Below, piece by piece: positions 1-9,990 of a stretch of DNA of 50,999 nucleotides. The stretch is taken from positions 1-50,999 of the forward strand of contig QANT01003023.1 of NCBI GenBank assembly GCA_003254885.1, read 5' to 3'. The first letter of the stretch is position 1; every line of letters begins with the position of its first letter. Below the pieces are notes generated by a model that was given only the letters and a program-made list of their open reading frames with translations, did no database searches and was not told where the DNA came from. Both the position numbers and the translations under genes were made by a program. The stretch is from Purshia tridentata. Lineage: Eukaryota > Streptophyta > Magnoliopsida > Rosales > Rosaceae.

Positions 1-1232
1 AGTGAATGTGCAAACTCAATTCTAGCTTAGCTCTGACCAGTGGGCTTTCTTAATGTTTGTTCCTTTTTAATTTCTTCTATTCCTTATTTTTAAGAGAATG
101 GGGTTTGTAGTTGGTTTTGGTCACGAAAGATTATAGTATAATTAGCACACAAAAAAAGTTTACAGTATAATAAAAAGCTGTACACGAAGTTAAATTAAAT
201 AGCTAGCAAATGCACTTATTCATGGTTATGTTCTGTACCTACAAAATTTTCTACCATCTGTTTGACTAATCACACGTTAATAAAGTCATAGATGGACAAA
301 ATGAGGGAAGTTAAATTAACCATTAATAAGTGCATTTGCTATTTTGTTCAACTTCTTCATTTTATAACTTATAATCAGACGTTATTTTTAGATAAGTCAG
401 TCTAAAAATTAAAGGTTCTTGATTGTGTTAGTTAATTGGCTTTAGCTGCCGGTGACCTTCAAGTGTTCCACAAGAAAAATTATTCCCAATAGTATTTTTC
501 TTTAACTTTTCATAATTAGCTGGACTGGGCCATCATGCTCCCCAAATTTAGGTGTGTGTTCTCTCCATGGTATAAAGTCAGCTTCCATTAAGATATTTTG
601 AAGCATAACAGGACTTAACAGTTGACTCCTACCTAGAAATTAGAATGGCTGAGAAGTGAGAAGCAGACTCAGTGGTTCGTGTTTCAGCTTCATCAGGTTT
701 GTCTCTTACTGTATCTTTATTTTGTGCTTTATTCTACTTTGCTTTGATTCATCAATTGTTGATTCAGTGTTGCTTTCTTTGTTGCCAAATTGCCAAAATT
801 ATTGCTTGTAGTTATATTGAACACAATATTATACATGCATTATGCATCCTAGAAATAATAAGTGTAAACTAGTGCCAAGCTCCAAATACGCCCCTTCTTT
901 AGCCTTAAGCCACTATCTTAATTTCTATTAGTTTAAAGCCATTATTTATTTTAATACTATATTTTTTATGTAAAAAAGAGCGTGAACAGTTAGCTTCCCT
1001 TATCAATTTGGCGTGACCCCAGCTGCTGCTTTCGCCTTTGATCGATTTGTGGTTTAACATAAATCAGAATCAATTTATCAAATACGGCTGGCTAAAAGAA
1101 ACATAACACACCCAAAAAGGAAAAAAAGAAAGAATGTGATCTACATATCCAAGCTTTCAACACTTTTAAAAACATGATCACTGACATTGATATACTGACA
1201 GCTAGAAGAAATTAATGTTAAACTGTGAGCAG
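1..1232. other. Intergenic, no gene recognised
   Basis: AT-rich spacer. The only open frames are short and have no recognisable protein similarity. It holds one inverted repeat (see 199-345). The left edge of the window cuts into this spacer, so any gene upstream is unseen. Confidence 0.6.
199..345. repeat. Short inverted repeat (about 30-bp arms)
   Basis: The left arm (about 199-229, containing caaatgcacttatt) is matched in reverse complement by the right arm (about 316-345, containing aataagtgcatttg). About 90 bases lie between them. A few mismatches and a 3-base insertion (the second 'gct' of agctagc) break the pairing. It could be a hairpin or the remains of a small transposable element; no target duplication was identified. 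Confidence 0.5.
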
Positions 1233-1600
1233 AATAGGTGATATTTCAAAACTATATGAAATACTATACAGTTATAACAATAAAAAAAGTACTTATACCT
1301 TTTATAGTGTAACTCATACAGAAAGTTCATGAAAGTGTAACTCATTATACAGAAAGTACTTNAATAGGTGATATTTCAAAACTATATGGAATACTATACA
1401 GTTATAACAATAAAAAAAGTACTTATACCTTTTATAGTGTAACTCATACAGAAAGTTCATGAAAGTGTAACTCATTATACAGAAAGTACTTATATCTTTT
1501 ATAGTGTAACTCATTATGGAATACTACACAATTATAACAATACAGAAAATTCATGAAAGTGTAACTCATTTTACAGAAAGTACTTCTACCTTTTATAGTA
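1233..1600. repeat. 130-bp tandem repeat with an N at the junction, plus a degenerate partial copy
   Basis: Two near-identical copies, 1233-1361 and 1363-1491, both begin aataggtgatatttcaaaac. I noticed one difference between them (atatgaaat versus atatggaat). They are separated by a single N at 1362. A diverged partial copy follows to about 1600, and shorter internal units (gtaactcat..acagaaagt) recur within each copy. The array directly abuts the broken end of the helicase pseudogene. Such identity around an N can be a real recent duplication or an assembly join. Confidence 0.75.
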
Positions 1601-1610
1601 CTGCGTAGTT

Positions 1611-2390
1611 TCATTTCAAATTGTATCTCTTGCTCCTTTAAGACTTTACGTGCCAAGAATTCAACTTGTCGAGGGAAAGTGGCAGAAAACAATACAGTTT
1701 GACGATCTGGTCAAATATTTTGAACAATTCGAGTGATTTGAGGTTCAAACCCATGTCAAACATTCGATCAGCTTCATCCATGACCAAATAAGTTACTCTA
1801 CGGAGATTTGTTATTTTCCCCCCACTAGTGCAAAGTATGTCAATCATCCTACCAGGGGTATAGACAACAATTTCAATACCCCGCTTCAATTCACTAATTT
1901 GTTGGGCAACACTAGAACCTCCATATACAGGCACACACCTGAGATCCAGTACCTTGGAAAATTTTTTTCATATATCACTGTGAATTTGCTGAACAAGCTC
2001 CCTTGTTGGTGCCATTATAAGCCCAATAGGCCCGTCTCCAGCTACCACAGGTGACTGATCCTTGATATGCCTCAGCATTGGTAGCACAAATTCAAGGGTT
2101 TTGCCTGAGCCAGTTTTTCCAACGCCAATGCAGTCTCAACCACTCATAATTATAGGCAGTGCCTAAGCCTGAATTGGCATTGGCTTTTCATAATTAAGCT
2201 TCTTTATTATTTCCAAGATTTTATTTGTAAGTCCAGTTTGGTGCCAAGTCTTAATGGGCTTTGGAACATCCTTTCCATGTATCTTCAATTCCAATTGTTT
2301 CCGGTATGCACCAACCTCCTCTGGAGACATCCTTGAGACCTCCTTCACTTTAATATAAAAATTTTTACGGAATGGTTCATAATCTATGAG
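1611..2390 (-). pseudogene. Decayed DEAD-box RNA helicase fragment (RH42/PRP5-like)
   Basis: Read on the minus strand, the translation follows the plant RH42/PRP5 spliceosomal helicase through its core. Visible pieces are DYEPFRKNFYIKV near the start, the Q motif (YEKPMPIQA), motif I (GKTGSGKT), motif Ia (APTREL), TPGRMIDIL, the DEAD box as [12 protein letters not shown], and [11 protein letters not shown] (motif III region). The frame is broken by four stops, after PMPIQA, at MSG*DC, at HSDI*KK and at QNI*PD. There is also a frameshift just after FDMG. It is uninterrupted by introns and lacks both the long N-terminal region and the C-terminal helicase domain. It is best explained as a truncated, probably processed, pseudogene. 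Downstream it runs into the 130-bp repeat array. No intact product is possible. Confidence 0.88.
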
Positions 2391-2546
2391 ACGACTGAAT
2401 CCCAGAAAGATGCGTCGCCTAGACTTGATATGGAGGTGGCAGAATACAGAGACTACAAGCCAGAGAACGAGGAAGAGTATAGCAGCATGTACTGGAGGAG
2501 ACCAGAATATATGGATGGTGAAAATCCGATTATTGGGCTTTTTTAA
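2391..2546 (+). other. Coding-like fragment of unknown origin, opposite strand to the helicase remnant
   Basis: A 51-codon open stretch on the plus strand reads as an acidic, aromatic-rich peptide (pieces: EVAEYRDYKPENEEEYSS, MYWRRPEYMDGEN). Its composition looks protein-like rather than random. It starts where the minus-strand helicase similarity ends. I do not recognise the family. It has no good start context or splice signals and may be a captured exon fragment or chance. Confidence 0.3.
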
Positions 2547-3630
2547 TTGTGGTTGGAAACTAAATACAAAATGGGCTATGGCTTAAAACTAAAGTCCAGT
2601 AAAAATTGGGGCTTAACATTAAACCACTCTAACAAAAATACTATATTATTTAGCATTACTAATCTTATTGAGATTTAGAGTAAGAAAATTAATGACACTA
2701 AAACTCTATTATATGATACAAAAAAAAAAAAATTTTCTTTTTTTTTGCCTAGAAAATATAGGGGTGCAATATTAAGACTTCCCACGAGGTCACCCATCAT
2801 AGTACTATTATTAGTCAAGCACACTTAATTGAAAAATTCTCATAAGATCCAATACATTAGTGTTAGTATCATCGCACTTGAAAGTAAATTTTAGACAATG
2901 TGATTAGCCCACAGAAAAACCTATCCTGATAAGAGGTGAAGATACTTGTAGTCATTGGTTTTTTGAAAGGCTTAAAATAGCTTTTATTAATGTTTTAACA
3001 GAAATAGCTATAAGTGCTTAGAAGCACTTTTTAGTGCTCTGTGGAGAAACACTTCTCAAGAACATTTAGATGAAGCACTTTCATTTCTAATACAAGTTTT
3101 TATGTGCTTCTAGTACAAACGTTGCTGAGTTCACAGAGACTCAAAGAGGCCTAAAACACCACACCACAACTCTCAGTCCTCTCTAACACATATAGCCTGA
3201 CCATACATTTCATCCCTTGCATATCGCTTCCTGGTAAAATTTGTTGCTTTTATTTTTTATTTTTTACTTTATTGCAAGTAAACACAGAAAATGAAAATTT
3301 ATTCTCACAACTTGAATATTCCAGCAATAATGTTGATGAACAAAATTTAATATACAAATTGAATGAAGACACCAATACTCAGTCATTCCAAATAAACATC
3401 TCATTAAAACTTAACGAAAAGGACGTGGAATTTGCCACTTAACATGAAGCGCTCATTACCAGACTGCCATCTTCGATTGGCATTATTATTGTCAAAGAAA
3501 TGTCTCCCTCTATCGACAAACTAAAAAGTAAATACTTTACAGTGCTGTCTTTTTTCTTTTCACCCTGTGATTCTAACTCTGTTTACAACCATATCTTTAT
3601 GGAACGGTAAGTATATGCTTTTGCTCGAAC
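2547..3630. other. Intergenic spacer / fimbrin 3' flank
   Basis: AT-rich, no gene recognised. The last few hundred bases before 3631 are expected to include the 3' UTR of the minus-strand fimbrin gene. The polyadenylation site was not pinned down. Confidence 0.5.
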
Positions 3631-6600
3631 CTACTTAACAGCTACGCAACCTTTCTCTTCCACTCCAAACCCGCCTCCCAAAGGAGTGCCCTCATTATCA
3701 ACTTGTGAGGAGACTGTAGTGTCAGAAGCAGTGTCATCGATACTCAAGTTCGAAATTTCACCACCAAGAGAGGAGCTTTCATCCTCGCCACTGATAGATG
3801 TTGCTGGTGATACATCAGGAGTGGCAGTAGTGGCTCTGGCATCAGCAGGGGACGGGGATCTTTCTGAGTCATCAACAGGTTGTTGCAGGCTCCAATACAT
3901 AATGCTGGCTGTTAGGGTCAAAAGCATCTTCTGGTTCACCTGCCATAGCATCACACAAATGACCTTTTGGTGTTAACTGAAACTGCGCAGTTTAAGAAAT
4001 TATATGAACCCCATTCTGCTCCCATTAACAGTCGTTACAACTTCCTTATGCCATTAGCAACACATGCACACCTTATTTCTTCTGTGTGTTTGTAAATTTC
4101 AAACGTGTTTGCTCACGTGTGTTTTTTTGAAGTAATAAATTTTGGACCTCGGAGATGCCAGATAAGCATCCCTTAGTAGTATTCAAGAAAGCCAAAATGA
4201 AAGTAATTTGATTTATTTTCCCAACCAATGGTGTGAAAAGCTCATTCCCATAAATCATGTCTGTGATCAAAGTCATGATGAGACAATGAGATAATGTCAC
4301 TTTAGTGTCTATGCATTAAATGAGATGGATAAACAAACAAAACAATTCCAGTTGGAGTCTTTTTTACCTCCATGATGTCCTCAGGCAATAAGAAAATAGA
4401 ACAACCAAGCTTTCGTGCTACGCTGACTATGTATGTAGCATTCAACTTCTTCTCATCAGCTATCATTGCAACAAGAAAAGAAGCCCACTTCTTTCATCAG
4501 TACTTTCCTCAAAATTGGTTATTCAGTCAAAGCCCTTTTCTTGTTTAATTGAAAATGATAATGCTGCAAAGAATCTTACCACTTTCACCTTTGGTAACAA
4601 GGTTCCAATTGACAACCCTAGGCTCTACGGCACTAAGAAGCTCAAGGAAGAAAATCCCACTTGACAGGCTCTTATCCTAGAGAGAAATCTCAGGTTTCAG
4701 AATACCACATGTAGTCATCTTTCAAATTATGATTTCAAATATAATAAATGAAAACATTTGGTCTATTTGAACCTTAAAACTCTCCATTTGAGAAGTTCTG
4801 CCCGTGCTTTTGACTTTATTGTTAGCCCAATTTAAAATATCAGCATCTCTCATCTCTTTTCCTCGGGAGTGAGATCTTAGATTCCTCAAAAGTTGAAGAA
4901 TATTAAACCTCATCAACTGCCATAGCAAAGCTGAAACAGATGAAAACAAACTTTTGCATTTAGCAACAAATTCTCAAGAAATTCAAAAATAACATCAGAT
5001 ATACAACCAAAATTAACAGAGAAAAGTCTCTTCAGGAAAAGGGAGAAAAACATTTTTGATTTAATTGGGAGTAGCAAAAAATTACACACCATTTTATTCT
5101 TGACAAGAGAGAGAAGAAGAAGAAGATGAACCTTTAAACTTAGATCAGATTAAAAAATAAGTTATCCTCTCAATTCAGATTTATGTACTTTATCAATTTC
5201 TACATCTCCATAAACAAGGCTTTCAGAACTCTAAATAAAGCAGAAACTGTCAAAAAAGCAAAAGAAGATAATTGAAGCCAGTATGGGAAACAAGCGTGAA
5301 CAGGAACAGGGTGCAAATAATTGGACTTAGTACTAGATCAGTTAAGCTCAAGAGCTAAGGGACTAAGAAGGCACGCAAACACACAAAATATTACCAAGTA
5401 CAAGCTTCTTATTTCCCTGCACAATATCATTTCCAGCTACATTCACAAGTGAAAATTTCAGTTGCTTCCCAATCCTTACAACTTGATTGCAATTCTCTAC
5501 TTTTCTAAACGGCATTTTAATTGGAGGCTTTGATGCTTGCTTCCAGTTAACTGATCCTGGAGAAACCTTATCAAGCACTTCTAAGAGTATCCATCTGCAT
5601 ACAAGCAATTATGCAAATCAAGCCAATATATAAGAGGCTTGTGAATGCCAATCATAAAATCAGAATTAAAAATTTATACTAGGAGAAACCCATGTATATT
5701 TGTGCCAAACAAACTTTTAAAAAAAATGGCAATTGACTTGTAAATATTTTCAAATGTTTAACTCATAATTAATAACTTTTGAAAATATATAGAATTGTTG
5801 CATGTTGCTTAAATTAGGAACACTCACCCATTTCTAACATCCTCAAACACATTATTAACATAAGTAGCAATGCCTAGACTGTTGATCCACAGCCGGAAGC
5901 ATCTCTCTTCTCTTGATGTTTGCACATCATCTGTCATCATCTCTGCAAAAGAAATCTTTTTGCTGTCTGTAGAGAGGCCGTTCCTGTACACAGTATACTC
6001 TTAATTAAAAAATACACTTTACCAAAAATTGGTACGCAAAGCAAGAAAAAAATTACACACACACACACACACATATATATAGATAGAGAGGGAGAGAGAG
6101 AGGTTAACACTCTCTTGTCAGGGAGTTTGGCATGATAAACGGTATTGCTTGAGAATCTAACAACATAGCATGTTAATTGTGTTATAAGGGAGAATTACTA
6201 TATATGTATGCAGGTACGCATTACGTATGTATATAAAGAAAACAAAGACCGAAAAGCTAGACTACTACTAGAAGGAAATGATTTCATCGTATTCTTTTGG
6301 CAAAGTATCATATGCTGAATCAGATTCATGCTAAGCTTATTCTCAAAATATCTCCACCTAGTTAATTCCATCCCACATAATACATCTCTTGAAAAACATG
6401 AAAATAAATCACAAGTTTTCTTCTGACTATAAAAAGTAGTGATAGTTCATTTCCCACCTTTCATGGAATATCTGAGCCACAAATGCCAGATTTAAGTTTG
6501 TAGAACCCTCAAGAATGTCTTTTGGGGTTAAATATCTTTTGCAGTTCATTCTCTCAGCATGATCAAGAACTAATTTTGCCCTTTCATCAGGTTTCGCATC

Positions 6601-9067
6601 CAATGTGGCTGGATTGCAGTGTTCCGGAGCAAGAACATTAAGTAGGTAAGCATAAGCCTCTCCGTTCTGTGCATGCATTACAAATAATGAAAAACATAAT
6701 CAGTTGCTTATAGGGTCAATTCAATTTAATTTTATGAGAAACCAATAATGATGAAGTGGTAGCTAGTAGTTAACGCATGTCCTGATTTGAATGATAGAGA
6801 GGAGTCAGGAAGGAATAATTTTTTAGAAGACTAGGGCTATCACTTGAGAATACTGGAAACAGTCCCATTAAATCAACACTAGTCCTTCACACGCTCAATT
6901 TTAAGCTAGACTAATATATTCTATATTATATGACATGTTCTATATATCTATTTGATCATGATTTTTGAAGTTCTTTATATGCTCTGGCCAAGAATTTAGC
7001 TTGTATCAAGAATTGCACTCCAAATTCCCCATCTCCCCCCAAAAAGAAAGAGAGAGATAAAAAAAACTTGCATCCTAATTTCAAATCATTTATTGATATC
7101 CAACTATCCCTGGAAGATCAAAACAACACTGCTACTATGCTGATATGCTCCATGCTCCTAGGTATACAAAGGAATGAAAAAATACCTTCAAATCAGAGGA
7201 AAAGTTTGTAACAGGTTTCTTGTAGCCTGCTTTCTGAAGATGGAAATTCATCCATTTCAATAAGACCTTCTCAGGAGGTAAACTCAAAAGCTCTTCAACA
7301 TCCTGTGAGATAAATATGTCATTTTTAACAAGGTTTTTTTTAGGAGACCCAAAAGAACAATATTTTATGGACTAAAATTTTCAAATAATAAAAAACATGA
7401 AAAAGAAAATTTTAGATCTCATTACATTGCTATCATCCACTAATTCCACAAGCTGAGGTGTCTTCTTAAGGTTGAGATCTGCCAACAGTTGAATCTGGAG
7501 TTGCAACATTAAATTCATGCAAGGAAAGAGGAGAAAGAGACAACTAAATCAATCACCATAGCAAGTAGCACAATTTCTCTATGGTTATGCTTGAGTTAGT
7601 GTCAAAACTAAACTTTAGCTGCCTACCTTTATAATTTGGGAAATCAACCCCAATACCAGATGAGGCTGCAAACAAAAAACCAAAACGTAAATTTATGAAC
7701 TCCAAAATATTATATTGGACTAATTTCAGAACCAAAATTAATTAAACGTACTCTGCCTTCAACCAGGTCCTGTGTGCCAATGTTAACCACTGTGCAGCCA
7801 ATGGCCTTGGCAGAGTTGAGGCAAAGAGTATGGTTCTCATTCCTCTCCCATGGGTTGAGGACCCGTTTGGTGTTAATTGCGCGTTCATCTATTGTCCCAG
7901 GCACAGCAACATTTATAAGTTTACTGCATTTCATGAATCAACAAAACAATCATTAAACAGCTGTAACTGACATAATTGGGTAGACAATAATCAAACAAAC
8001 CCTGCTTGCATACCATAGAAGAACTCCATCTTTTGCAAGATTAAATAGGTCATTTGTAGCCGGGTCTAAAGGGAGATACTGCTTTAGAAACGGGTCATCC
8101 CCAAGATGACTGTTTATGTGAACAACGTAAGATGCTTTCTCTGATTCACTAATTGTATGAAGGAGGGTGGTTGTGGTGGCCTTCAAGAATGATGAAGAGT
8201 TCTTTGAACCACCTGATTTTTCTGTAGTTTGACCTTGAAAATTTAAGTATGCCTGTGCATTTAATGCAAAAAATTAGCATGTTATCTCCTATAAAACCCC
8301 ACTTAGATGCAAAAAGATTACATTCAGCATCCATACTCCTATGTCCTAACTCCAGAACAGTGAAAAAAAATATTTAAGACATTGGTACTAATTTTGGTAA
8401 AGGGTGGCCTAGCATACAAAGCTCCTTTCAATGCAGAGTCTAGAGAGGGCAATGCATATACAGCCACCCCCCTTGATTCCAGAAAGGCAGTTTGTGCAAA
8501 TCAAACCCATGACCACCAGATCACTTGGGGCAAGTCATATTGTTATGCAAGATTTACCTATGATTACTTCATTCACCAACATGTGTGCGTGAGAGAGAGA
8601 GAGAGAGAATAAAATTGAAAGAGGAAAAGAAACAAGGACACAAAATGACTCACCTTAAGGAAGGATTCAAAATCAATCTCATCACTGAAGTTAGAAGTAC
8701 CCAACCCACTTAAGATTCCCCTAATCTCCTCTTCGGAATACATTTCTCTAAATGCCTTTAGTTTCAACATTAAAAATGGTAAATCTCCAACCGTAACTTT
8801 ACCATTCTGATTCTTCACTGAAATAAACTGAAACCACAGAAAAATTGAAATTGAATAAAGACCACATATTGGAGCAGGACTGAGCCATCACATAACATTT
8901 GAATGTTTATATGATAACAAACGTCAGATAAACCTCCCAGTACTTGAACAATAGGTGGCTGAGGAACGAACTATACATACTTTGGATTTTAGACTGCGAA
9001 GCTCAACCTGCGTGAACTGGCTTTGAAGCCACTGATCCGAAATGTGAACTCCCACATAACTCGACAT
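3631..9067 (-). CDS. FIM: Fimbrin (plant plastin-type actin-bundling protein)
   Basis: Cross-links actin filaments into bundles in the cytoplasm. Fourteen coding exons on the minus strand: 9067-8981, 8827-8654, 8252-8014, 7923-7752, 7665-7627, 7494-7426, 7302-7186, 6666-6458, 5983-5828, 5594-5395, 4930-4773, 4676-4580, 4459-4368, 3939-3631. All introns have GT-AG borders and the joins keep phase, giving 705 aa and a TAG stop. Domains in order: an N-terminal EF-hand-like region (about 1-85, [17 protein letters not shown]), then four calponin-homology repeats in two actin-binding modules (roughly 120-240, 270-370, 395-500, 515-625). Signature stretches are [29 protein letters not shown] and [13 protein letters not shown]. 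The tail after about residue 626 is Ser/Asp-rich ([10 protein letters not shown]) and variable in the family. Length fits plant fimbrins (about 690-710 aa). Start chosen because [18 protein letters not shown] matches the family N-terminus. Closest to the FIM1/4/5 group; exact orthology is not resolved by eye. Confidence 0.95.
8393..8545 (-). mobile_element. Au-type tRNA-derived SINE in fimbrin intron 2
   Basis: On the minus strand the sequence has the layout of the plant Au SINE family. There is an internal Pol III box-B-like motif ggtttgatttg (8507-8497) preceded by gtggtcat, then an actgcctttctgg segment, and a 3' body with ctctctagactctgcattg and ggagctttgtatgct ending in ccaccctttacca. 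It is diverged from the usual family sequence and its boundaries are approximate. It lies in the intron between exons 2 and 3 in the same orientation as the host gene, and no exon or splice border is disturbed. Confidence 0.7.
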
Positions 9068-9990
9068 CTCCACCAATTTCCAAGTGGAGAAGAAAACCAA
9101 TTACCCTCTTGTTGAAATCTTCCTCAAGTTCAGTAGTCAATACCAATTTCAGAATCAGAGGCACATCAATAAACATACGTAGACATAAAGCAATGAGCAG
9201 AAATCAACCAAGGAGCAGAGTTGTTGTGCTCCTATAAAATCACCAACCTCTCCTACTCTGTTCCTAAAGCTTATCATAAAGAAAGATGCTAAATAAGTTC
9301 CTATAAGTGCAAACATATGAAAACTTAAAAAGAAAACAAAAAAGAAAAGAAAAATCCAAGTTTGTAATGAATGAGTTTCTTTCTTCAAAGATTGAATCTA
9401 AGACACATAATTCAATGCAATACTGGAAACTGAATCAGAAATACATGATATACATATGAAGCACCAAATATAAATGAAACAGTAAAACACAACATGAACA
9501 AAAACCCAAAGTCCATACCAGCAATATCAAAGAACACTGAACAATTTGATCAATCTTGCGTGTGCTTTCACCCTTAAAATACTTTATCATGAACAAAGTT
9601 TTCAAATGAATCAAAACCCAATAAAGAAAGCGTGAAATCTAAGCAAACCCAGAAGGGCATACCTCTAGAAAATCTAAGAACATGCACTGAAAATGGATTA
9701 CTTCCCCTCAGAGTTCCGGTGCCCAACAACTATAAACACATAATGCAGAAGAAGAAAGAAATGGGTTTAGAGAGAGAGAGAGCTATAAGGAGAGAAACGG
9801 GATCGATTTCTTGGTGGGAGAGCAAAGTGAGAAAGAAATGGTGTCTGGTATAATGATCCGCTAATACCATACGAAGACAACCGATAGCTTACTGTCTCTG
9901 TAAGACCAAAAATTCACAGCGGGTTCACGTACGCGCGCGTATATATTATATGGTTTAGTGGACTCGCTCTATCTGTTGGCCAACGCGCTG
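9068..9990 (-). promoter_or_regulatory. Fimbrin 5' UTR and promoter region
   Basis: The region upstream of the fimbrin start codon. A CT-rich run on the minus strand (complement of gagagagagagag near 9770) looks like 5' UTR. A TATA-rich stretch (tatatattatat, about 9941-9952) follows further upstream. The distance from the TATA-like stretch to the ATG, nearly 880 bases, suggests a 5' UTR intron. That is inferred, not shown. Confidence 0.4.

Noticed and set aside
3686..3976. Plus-strand frame across the last fimbrin exon
   Set aside because: Antisense shadow of the Ser/Asp-rich fimbrin tail.
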